A stretch of DNA of 36,522 bases. Source: Acholeplasmataceae bacterium. GTDB taxonomy: Bacteria > Bacillota_I > Bacilli_A > Acholeplasmatales > Acholeplasmataceae. The stretch is from assembly GCA_023264085.1 (NCBI GenBank), contig JALQTF010000011.1:1-36522 (forward strand), written 5' to 3'. The notes under the pieces are model-generated. The model was given only the letters and a program-made list of their open reading frames with translations. It was not told where the DNA came from and searched no databases. Positions 22,599-29,274 of this stretch are shown piece by piece. Every line of letters begins with the position of its first letter. Position 1 is the first letter of the stretch. Made by a program: the position numbers and the translations under genes.

Positions 22599-23705
22599 AT
22601 GACCCTTTTAGAGATTACCAATACATTAAAAGATTCAAAAAAACATACAAAAAAACTATTCATAGGTTTTGATGGATTTGTGGATAACATCATGCATGTT
22701 GTTGACAAGAGATTAAGTTTAACTGAGTTTAAACGTTTGGAATATATTAAAGATTATGCAGAACGTATTGGAAAAGCTGCAGGACTTTCCACCAACATTG
22801 AATGGGTCGTAGACCAACAAAAAATAGGTGGTAACGGTCCTATCATGACCAATGCTTTACTTAATCATAATGTCGATGTCACATATGTAGGGGCACTCGG
22901 CTATCCAACATTACATCCAGTATTTCAACCGATCGCTAATAAAGCGAATGTTATTTCAATTGAAAATCCTGGCATATCAGATGCTGTAGAATTTTTCGAT
23001 GGAAAAATCATTATGGGACGTATGAATTTTGATCATATGACTTATGATCGTTTAATTGAAACTTATGGAGAAAAACAGCTTATTGAGCAGTTGCAAACAT
23101 CAGATTTAGTCGCAAGTGTCAATTGGTCTATGTTACCGACAATGACGTCATTATGGGAGGATTTGTTAGAAAAAGCATTACCTCAATTAAACCCTAAAGC
23201 TGTCAAGCCAATACTTTTTGTTGATATTGCCGATCCTGAGAAAAGGGCTTCTTCTGATATTATTCGTGCACTTCATTTGTTAAAATTATTTAAATCTTAT
23301 TTTAAGGTTATTTTAGGATTTAATAAAAAAGAAGCCTATGATGTTTCAGTTACATTAGGTTTATTTTCTAGCGATGTCATTAAAGAAACAAGTCTTGAAA
23401 ATGTTACAAAAGCATTATTTAATGAACTTGAAGTTGACCAACTTGTTGTACATCCTGTAGATCGTGCAGTGGTCATGACTGAACAAGGTTTCTTTGAAAC
23501 AAAAGGACCTTATGTTGAGAAACCAAAACTCACAACTGGGGCTGGAGATAATTTCAATGCAGGATATGTATTTGGACAACTTACAGGGCTTACCCCCGAA
23601 GCATCACTGTTAACAGGTGTTTGTACAAGTGGATTTTATGTTGTGAATGCAAAAAGTCCTTCTACTGATGAACTCATTGAATTCATAGAAAACTTTAAAA
23701 AATAA
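22599..23705 (+). CDS. PfkB-family sugar kinase
   Basis: A 368-residue ribokinase-fold kinase that phosphorylates a sugar or nucleoside. The C-terminal signature TTGAGDNFNAGY (312-323) supplies the anion hole and the catalytic Asp (about 317). The N-terminal FIGFDGFVDNI and KIGGNGPIMTNAL (about 76-88) replace the usual GGxxxN sugar-contact region. The overall length exceeds that of most fructokinases and ribokinases, and the N-terminus is not the standard GE or GD start, so the substrate is uncertain. GGAG lies 6 bases before the ATG. It ends in a strong terminator and is followed 95 bases later by an amylosucrase-like GH13 gene with its own promoter. A sucrose-derived fructose substrate would make sense but is only inferred. 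Confidence 0.85.
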   Translation: MTLLEITNTLKDSKKHTKKLFIGFDGFVDNIMHVVDKRLSLTEFKRLEYIKDYAERIGKAAGLSTNIEWVVDQQKIGGNGPIMTNALLNHNVDVTYVGALGYPTLHPVFQPIANKANVISIENPGISDAVEFFDGKIIMGRMNFDHMTYDRLIETYGEKQLIEQLQTSDLVASVNWSMLPTMTSLWEDLLEKALPQLNPKAVKPILFVDIADPEKRASSDIIRALHLLKLFKSYFKVILGFNKKEAYDVSVTLGLFSSDVIKETSLENVTKALFNELEVDQLVVHPVDRAVVMTEQGFFETKGPYVEKPKLTTGAGDNFNAGYVFGQLTGLTPEASLLTGVCTSGFYVVNAKSPSTDELIEFIENFKK

Positions 23706-23726
23706 AAGTGCCTCGGCACTTTTTTT
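23704..23726 (+). terminator. Terminator of the PfkB-type kinase gene
   Basis: AAAGTGCC (23705-23712) pairs with GGCACTTT (23715-23722), followed by a T run. It begins within the TAA stop (23703-23705). Confidence 0.85.
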
Positions 23727-23767
23727 ATTTATGTGCATTATTCACATATTTATTTATCTTTAGAATT

Positions 23768-23776
23768 TGATATAAT
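23768..23776 (+). promoter_or_regulatory. Extended -10 promoter of GH13 gene
   Basis: TGATATAAT lies 24 bases before the ATG at 23801. GTGAAAGGG supplies the ribosome binding site. Confidence 0.6.
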
Positions 23777-23800
23777 AATTTGTGAAAGGGTTTCCATATT

Positions 23801-25594
23801 ATGAATACATATCCACTAATTGACGCATTGTTTAACACTTTATACCCTCAAAGTTTAGAGGCAAAGCGTGATTTGTTACAATTTATAAAAGAACATGAAG
23901 CAACAAAGGTTGAATCGCCATGGTATACGAATACACCCATAGTTGCCATGACACTTTATGTTGATTTATTCTCTAAAGACCTTCTTTCATTGAGAGAAAA
24001 ATTATCATATTTCAAAGATTTAGGGATAAACTTAATTCATCTTATGCCATTATTAAAAACTCGAAAAGATGAAAATGATGGCGGATATGCTGTCGTTGAT
24101 TTTAATGATGTTGATGAGAAATTTGGAACGAAAGATGATCTTCTAGATATCATCAACTATTTCCATCAACATAATATTAAACTCATGATAGATTTTGTTT
24201 TGAACCATGTCGCAAAAGAACATCAATGGTCAATGAATGCGATGAAAGGCGACGTTTTTTATCAAAACTATTTTATGATGTTTGATGATGCCTTCATTCC
24301 CTCACAATTTGATTTGACAGTACCTTTAGTCATTCCAGAGAGAAAAAAAACAAATTTTACTTATGTGGACTCCATTTCAAAATATGTTTATACATCATTT
24401 AGCGACTATCAATGGGATTTAAATTATAAGAATCCTTATGTTTTAATAGACATGTTAAAACAACTCCATACATTTTCAAAATGGGGCATTGACATGGTAC
24501 GACTGGATGCTATACCTTTTATGTGGAAAACGATTGGAACAACTTGTCGAAATCTACCTGAAGTACACGTTCTTATGAGATTATTTAGAGCATTTCGTGA
24601 TTTAACATGTCCAAATGTCGCGCTTTTAGGAGAAGCAATCGTTGAACCTCATGAAATTGTCAAGTATTTTGGAACCGATGAAGCACCTGAATGTGATTTT
24701 ATGTACGGTGCGAATTTAATGGTAGATTTATGGCATACTGTTGCGACACAAGATGGACGTTTGCTTACTGTGGATGCAAATCGATTTCAATTACCCAAAC
24801 ATGCCACATGGCTAAATTATATACGATGTCATGATGACATAGGCTGGGGACTCAATGAAGATGCACTAAGAAGTCAAGGCTTTGATCCTTTTATGCATAA
24901 ACAGTTTTTAATATCATTTTTCAATGGCTCATTTGAAGGATCTTTTAGTAAAGGTATTGATTATCAAAAGAATGATCAAACTCATGATGCTAGAACAAAT
25001 GGAATGTTTGCTTCTCTTGCCGGCATCGAAGATGCTAAAAATCAACATGCTTCTATGTTATTAGATTTGTCCATTAAAAGAATAAAAATGCTAAATGGCT
25101 TATTATTTTTCTATCAAGGTGCACCGATGATTTATGCGGGAGATGATATCGGTATGTTAAATGATCTTTCTTATCTTGAGGATGATACAAAAAAAGAAGA
25201 TTCTCGATGGGTACACCGACCTTATTATGATTGGCAATTATATGACGATGTTATCCATCAAAAAGATCAACGTTTTGAAATTTATAGAGATTTAAAACAA
25301 CTGATTGCTTTAAGAAAAAAAGAACCTCTTTTAAGCCCTTTTACAAATCAACGCGCAATAAACATACATAATTCAGATCTTGTTGTCTTAGAAAAGAGAC
25401 ATCAAAAAGATGGTTTAGTCGGTATCTTCAACGTCTCCAATAAAACAACCTCTTTAAATCTTTCTTTTATGAAAGATCATGGTTATACACATATACAAAA
25501 AGATTTAATCCAAGGACGAAGCATATTAAAAAACCAATCATATATAACACTTGCACCTTATGAAATACTATTTGTTCCCGTAAAGACTGCTTAG
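23801..25594 (+). CDS. GH13 subfamily 4-like enzyme (amylosucrase/sucrose hydrolase type)
   Basis: A 597-residue cytoplasmic alpha-amylase family enzyme without signal peptide. Sequence landmarks resemble amylosucrases rather than ordinary amylases: YVDLFSKDLLSLREKLSY, LIHLMPLLKTRKDENDGGYAV (79-98), DFVLNHVAKEHQW (131-143), RLDAIPFMWKTIGTTC with the nucleophile Asp 236, LGEAIVEP with the acid/base Glu 278, and RCHDDIGWG with the stabilising Asp 345. Amylosucrases transfer glucose from sucrose to alpha-glucan; relatives only hydrolyse or phosphorolyse sucrose, and sequence alone does not separate them. It is slightly shorter than characterised amylosucrases. The neighbouring PfkB-type kinase could trap the released fructose. 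Its stop TAG is in the loop of its terminator. Confidence 0.88.
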   Translation: MNTYPLIDALFNTLYPQSLEAKRDLLQFIKEHEATKVESPWYTNTPIVAMTLYVDLFSKDLLSLREKLSYFKDLGINLIHLMPLLKTRKDENDGGYAVVDFNDVDEKFGTKDDLLDIINYFHQHNIKLMIDFVLNHVAKEHQWSMNAMKGDVFYQNYFMMFDDAFIPSQFDLTVPLVIPERKKTNFTYVDSISKYVYTSFSDYQWDLNYKNPYVLIDMLKQLHTFSKWGIDMVRLDAIPFMWKTIGTTCRNLPEVHVLMRLFRAFRDLTCPNVALLGEAIVEPHEIVKYFGTDEAPECDFMYGANLMVDLWHTVATQDGRLLTVDANRFQLPKHATWLNYIRCHDDIGWGLNEDALRSQGFDPFMHKQFLISFFNGSFEGSFSKGIDYQKNDQTHDARTNGMFASLAGIEDAKNQHASMLLDLSIKRIKMLNGLLFFYQGAPMIYAGDDIGMLNDLSYLEDDTKKEDSRWVHRPYYDWQLYDDVIHQKDQRFEIYRDLKQLIALRKKEPLLSPFTNQRAINIHNSDLVVLEKRHQKDGLVGIFNVSNKTTSLNLSFMKDHGYTHIQKDLIQGRSILKNQSYITLAPYEILFVPVKTA

Positions 25595-25602
25595 CAGTCT
25601 TT
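25582..25602 (+). terminator. Terminator of the GH13 gene
   Basis: Arms AAAGACTGC (25582-25590) and GCAGTCTTT (25594-25602) flank the loop TTA, followed by T. The stem contains the last codons and the stop TAG (25592-25594). Confidence 0.85.
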
Positions 25603-25613
25603 TTTTATAAAAA

Positions 25614-25635
25614 AAACACTTGCAAGCAAGTGTTT
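25614..25635 (-). terminator. Terminator of tRNA-Val
   Basis: AAACACTTGC (25614-25623) pairs with GCAAGTGTTT (25626-25635); on the minus strand a run of T follows. Confidence 0.8.
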
Positions 25636-25646
25636 AAAATATCAAA

Positions 25647-25721
25647 TGGTGGAGTTAGAGGGGATTGAACCCACGACCCCTTGCACGTCAAGCAAGTGCT
25701 CTCCCGCTGAGCTATAACTCC
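25647..25721 (-). tRNA. tRNA-Val (anticodon GAC)
   Basis: A 75-base cloverleaf read on the minus strand. The acceptor stem is GGAGTTA/TAACTCC, the D stem GCTC/GAGC with a 7-base loop, and the anticodon arm CTTGC-TTGACGT-GCAAG gives GAC (valine, codons GUC and GUU). The variable loop is 5 bases, the T arm is GTGGG-TTCAATC-CCCTC, and ACCA is encoded. The T stem has a U-U mismatch at the second pair (50-64). The rest of the cloverleaf is sound, with its own promoter and terminator. Confidence 0.95.
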
Positions 25722-25734
25722 ATTCGCACTTAAC

Positions 25735-25762
25735 ATTATACATGATTTATGTTATGAATCAA
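25735..25762 (-). promoter_or_regulatory. Promoter of tRNA-Val
   Basis: On the minus strand TTGATT (25757-25762), a 16-base spacer and TATAAT (25735-25740). The -35 lies across the stop codon of the upstream CotH-type gene. Confidence 0.7.
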
Positions 25763-27171
25763 GTCGTAGCGTGTAATTGATTTAAAACAAATTCTGATTT
25801 TTGTGAAATGTAATCTGATAAATTTCTATATCCAAAAGGTAACGACATCATGGAATCTAAAACATCGTTATCATAAATTGCCTTATAGTTATCAATAAAT
25901 GATGTGAAAAAATCGAATGTAAATGATGTTTGAATCAGTATTTCAAGATGATCTTTATATTGTAGTTTAAAAGTATCTATTTCAAATAATACTTCCATTA
26001 AAGGATGGTTTATATCTTGACCAGCTAAGTATGAAAAAATCTCTCCATAATGATAGAGTGTATTAGTGATCAGTTGATTTTCAAATACAGGTGCGCCATC
26101 CCATCCTTGACCTAAACTATGATCAAGATCATATGGGATAACATGATAGGTTTCATTAACGATATCAAAATACAAATAATAATTATTAGCCATGGAACGA
26201 AAATCATCTGGGTTCCCTAGTAAAAAGCTTACTGCAAACATTTTTGATAATGCTTGAATATCCATATTTGCTTCAATAAATGCTTTTTTAAAGTTCATAT
26301 CATCACTCGCCAACACATCAATGAGTAAATGAAGTGCTTCATGTGAAGATGTATTCTTATTTGTTTTTAAATCATATGCAGGACGATAATTGATGGAGAC
26401 ATCTTTAATACCTATAGACCCTTCCATCAAGTTTGCTAAATTTGCAGGACCAAATTGTTGCCATAATGATTTATACAGATCACCAACTTCACCCTCCTTA
26501 TCATCAAACCGTCTTTTAATAAACCATTCATCTATAGGTTCAAATGCAGTCATGATACCAACATTATAAATTATTTGGTCAATATGAACTTCCACATAAA
26601 TGAGCGTTGCACGTTGTGCAACCACATCATAAGCGTCATATAACTTGAGTGCACCAAATTCATTCATATAAGTTTCATCGTAGTTACGATTATATTTTAA
26701 ATCTAGTTCTTCTAAACCAAAAAGAAAGCCTTGACGTTCAATTGTTGTAAATTGCTGATTGAACTTGAGTTTAAAATGATTAAGTTGTAAGTTACCTTCA
26801 TCATTTAAAAAGCGATTCCTCGAAAGATTACCTCTCGTTCTAAACGGTACATCTAGCATGTCAATCGTACCAAATTCGTCTTGATACTTGATAGTCGAAG
26901 CTATATATTCATCACTTCTATAATTACCAAATTGATTAAAATATGTCTGCATTGATTGATCTAATAATAAAGCATCCTCTTGTGTAATGGAAATGATTAA
27001 TGTTTTATGGTTTTCATGATTAAAAAACCGATCATAATTATTATCTAGCAAGATCTCTTCTTCATTGATAATCACTGGTTCCGTTTCTGGTATGAGCGTT
27101 GTCTCACATCCACTAAGGAATATACTAATGATAACGATTAAATTTAAACTCAAATATTTCTTAAACATCAT
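25759..27171 (-). CDS. CotH-family kinase-like lipoprotein (2), in two-component operon
   Basis: A 470-residue lipoprotein with lipobox FLSGC near residue 22, hence surface-anchored. Family landmarks of CotH are present: FRTRGNLSRNRF followed by FKLKFNQQF (about 117-146), MNEFGALKLYDAYDVV, a segment VEVHIDQIIYNVGIMTAFEPID, and NNYYLYFDIVNETYHVIPYDLDHSLGQGWDG (about 331-361), the counterpart of the metal-binding WDxDxxLG of CotH kinases. It differs clearly from the other CotH protein of the window. Its start overlaps the histidine kinase by 11 bases (ATGATG lies within that gene's end), with only a weak ribosome binding site, so it is translationally coupled and is the third gene of a regulator-kinase-lipoprotein operon. 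A role as sensor accessory or as output of the system is inference. Confidence 0.83.
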   Translation of the reverse strand: MMFKKYLSLNLIVIISIFLSGCETTLIPETEPVIINEEEILLDNNYDRFFNHENHKTLIISITQEDALLLDQSMQTYFNQFGNYRSDEYIASTIKYQDEFGTIDMLDVPFRTRGNLSRNRFLNDEGNLQLNHFKLKFNQQFTTIERQGFLFGLEELDLKYNRNYDETYMNEFGALKLYDAYDVVAQRATLIYVEVHIDQIIYNVGIMTAFEPIDEWFIKRRFDDKEGEVGDLYKSLWQQFGPANLANLMEGSIGIKDVSINYRPAYDLKTNKNTSSHEALHLLIDVLASDDMNFKKAFIEANMDIQALSKMFAVSFLLGNPDDFRSMANNYYLYFDIVNETYHVIPYDLDHSLGQGWDGAPVFENQLITNTLYHYGEIFSYLAGQDINHPLMEVLFEIDTFKLQYKDHLEILIQTSFTFDFFTSFIDNYKAIYDNDVLDSMMSLPFGYRNLSDYISQKSEFVLNQLHATT

Positions 27172-28510
27172 AAAATCTCAATACCACTTGTACACCTTCT
27201 TTTATATTTCTAATGTAAAATGACCCGTCATGTGCTTTCATCACCTGATCCACAATCGCTAACCCTAACCCTAGTCCATCAGAGTTCACTTTATAAAATG
27301 TTTGATTTAGAAATGGTAAATGTTCATCCTCTATTGGTTTTGCTTCATTGAAAATCAATATATCAAAATAATCTTGATATTGTTGATACTTAATTTCAAT
27401 CATTGCATTTATATTTCTAAATTTTATCGCATTGTTTAAGACATTTATTATCACTTGTCTTATACTCAGTGCATCAATATGTAGTATTTTAGCGGATTTA
27501 GGTTTAATATGGTCAAATTTGACGTCACGATGTATCAATGATAATTCATTTGTGATATCTTCTACAAGTGTATAAATCCCTAAATGCTTTTTGTTCAAGG
27601 TGTTAGTATGGCTTTGCAATTTAGAGATAAGCATGACATCATCCGTCAATTTCTCAATAAGTTTAATTTGAGTATGAATCATTTTATAATACATTTCAAC
27701 TTTGTCAGTGTCACTTGTAACTGTCAATAAATCGATTGCTGATTGAATCACAGAAATAGGTGTTCTAATTTCATGAGATATGTTTGCAATAAATGTTTTT
27801 GATAATTGTTCTTGTTTTTTTTCTTTTTCAAGTTCATTTTTCAGTGTGTCAATCGAATCTTTTAACCTTTTTTTCATAGATATAAAAGAAACCATCAATG
27901 TGTTGAACTCATCGTTTCTACGATTATAAGGTACTGACAGATCATTTGATTTAGTTAATTGTATGAGTTGATGAATTGGTTTTGAAAATCGTTTTGAAAT
28001 GAACCAAGCAGTTAAAATTGACATGATGATGCCTAAACTCGTGATATAGAGGAATAGATCATTAATGAGAGAAATACTTTGATTTAGACCTTCTAATGAA
28101 CGTTGATATACAAAAACATATTCTGTTTTAATCATTAAAACTTGCATAAAATTTTGATCTAATGTATCGATTTCTTCAATGATGATGCTTTCTTCGTTCA
28201 GCTGAATGAGTATTCTAATTGGCAAATTACTAGTATTGCCATAAAGACCTTGACCTGTCAAATCATAAATCATCATTCGACCATTATTCGTAGATAAAAA
28301 GTTATTTACAATTTCTAAATGATTATCTGGGTCACTTGAATTCAAATCTAAATATAAACCTTCTATCGTTTCAATCATTTTAGATTCTAAATCATTTTTA
28401 TAAATCGAAGGAACTAATAAGTTTTGAGCGACACCTAAAATAACAAAAACGATTACCATTATCCCAACGATAAATAACAAAAGTTTATAAAAAATAGGGA
28501 ATTGTTTCAT
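27161..28510 (-). CDS. Sensor histidine kinase
   Basis: A 449-residue membrane sensor. The first membrane helix (8-32) and second (about 152-172) enclose an extracytoplasmic sensing domain of about 120 residues of no recognised type. A HAMP-like linker and coiled stretch (about 174-235) lead to the H-box FIANISHEIRTP with phosphorylated His 246, then N-box VLNNAIKF and glycine box GLGLGLAIV. It is of the HisKA/EnvZ-PhoR type that partners OmpR-class regulators. It overlaps the regulator gene by ATGA, with GAGGT as ribosome binding site inside that gene. The following CotH lipoprotein overlaps its 3' end. The signal is unknown. Confidence 0.95.
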   Translation of the reverse strand: MKQFPIFYKLLLFIVGIMVIVFVILGVAQNLLVPSIYKNDLESKMIETIEGLYLDLNSSDPDNHLEIVNNFLSTNNGRMMIYDLTGQGLYGNTSNLPIRILIQLNEESIIIEEIDTLDQNFMQVLMIKTEYVFVYQRSLEGLNQSISLINDLFLYITSLGIIMSILTAWFISKRFSKPIHQLIQLTKSNDLSVPYNRRNDEFNTLMVSFISMKKRLKDSIDTLKNELEKEKKQEQLSKTFIANISHEIRTPISVIQSAIDLLTVTSDTDKVEMYYKMIHTQIKLIEKLTDDVMLISKLQSHTNTLNKKHLGIYTLVEDITNELSLIHRDVKFDHIKPKSAKILHIDALSIRQVIINVLNNAIKFRNINAMIEIKYQQYQDYFDILIFNEAKPIEDEHLPFLNQTFYKVNSDGLGLGLAIVDQVMKAHDGSFYIRNIKEGVQVVLRFYDV

Positions 28511-29157
28511 CTTTGAACCTCAAAATAATAACCCACTCCAAATACAGTATGAATGCAAGAAACATGAGATAACTTATGTCGAATGCGTTTAATTGTTGTA
28601 TCTACTGTGCGTGTATCTCCATCAAATAAATAACCCCAACATGTCTCAAGGAGTCTTTCTCTTGAAATCACTTCTTTTGGGTGTTCAAAGAGATATTGCA
28701 ACACTTCAAATTCTTGTTTGGTAAGTTTTGTTTTATTTCCATCAACATTAACTTCATATGTATGCCTAATAAGTTGAAAGGCTGTGTGATTCGAATGTAT
28801 TACAGATAACATGTGTTCGATTCTTAAATGTAATTCTTTTAATGAAAATGGTTTTGTAAGGTAATCATCAGCGCCAAGTTCTAAACCGAATATTTTATCT
28901 GAGGCTTCACTTCGAGCAGTTAACATGATTACAGGAACTGAAAATGATTGTTTAATCTTTCTCAATACGGACCATCCATCTAAATCATCGAGCATCACAT
29001 CTAATATGACTCCATCGATCGTTTTAGAGGTTATCACATCCATAACCTCAGAACCCTTTGATACTAAAAAAACATCATATGAATGAGATGAAAAATAATC
29101 TTTTAAAAGCGTTTGTAAGTTGGTATCATTTTCAACAATTAGAAGTTTTTTATTCAT
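28507..29157 (-). CDS. OmpR/PhoB-family response regulator
   Basis: A 216-residue regulator with an N-terminal receiver domain: phospho-acceptor Asp 53 in VILDVML, Thr 80 in MLTAR and Lys 102 in LTKPF. The acidic pair is E9-N10 rather than two acids, a mild departure that could weaken Mg2+ binding, although Asp 11 follows. The C-terminal winged helix (about 125-216) shows LTKQEFEVLQYLFEHP, VISRERLLETCWGY, TRTVDTTIKRIRHKL and GVGYYFE. There is no Shine-Dalgarno before the ATG at 29157. An extended -10 lies only seven bases upstream, so the mRNA may be leaderless. The divergent beta-propeller gene has four TTG repeats in its promoter, a likely target. Confidence 0.95.
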   Translation of the reverse strand: MNKKLLIVENDTNLQTLLKDYFSSHSYDVFLVSKGSEVMDVITSKTIDGVILDVMLDDLDGWSVLRKIKQSFSVPVIMLTARSEASDKIFGLELGADDYLTKPFSLKELHLRIEHMLSVIHSNHTAFQLIRHTYEVNVDGNKTKLTKQEFEVLQYLFEHPKEVISRERLLETCWGYLFDGDTRTVDTTIKRIRHKLSHVSCIHTVFGVGYYFEVQR

Positions 29158-29163
29158 ATCTAT

Positions 29164-29172
29164 ATTTTATCA
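29164..29172 (-). promoter_or_regulatory. Extended -10 promoter implying a leaderless regulator mRNA
   Basis: TGaTAAAAT on the minus strand ends seven bases before the ATG of the response regulator, so transcription should start at or next to the start codon. No ribosome binding site is seen. Confidence 0.5.
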
Positions 29173-29205
29173 TGATGAAACCATAAAAAAACGTTCGTTT
29201 GAAAA

Positions 29206-29250
29206 TTGTTAGATGTTTGACACAACTTTGACATAAATCTTGATTATAAT
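29206..29250 (+). promoter_or_regulatory. Direct-repeat regulator boxes and -10 of beta-propeller gene
   Basis: Four TTG-headed hexamers lie in one orientation: TTGTTA (29206), TTGACA (29217), TTGACA (29228) and TTGATT (29240), spaced 11, 11 and 12 bases. TATAAT follows at 29245-29250 with no -35 at the right distance. Direct repeats with an 11-bp period are the usual layout of PhoP/PhoB-type regulator boxes, so the neighbouring response regulator probably binds here. Confidence 0.6.
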
Positions 29251-29274
29251 GAATGTAATTCTTGGAGGTATCTC

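Noticed and set aside
25647..25721. Reading the tRNA as alanine because of its GGAGTTATAGCTCAGC start
   Set aside because: The 7-base anticodon loop TTGACGT places GAC at 34-36, which is valine, and alanine identity G3-U70 is absent.
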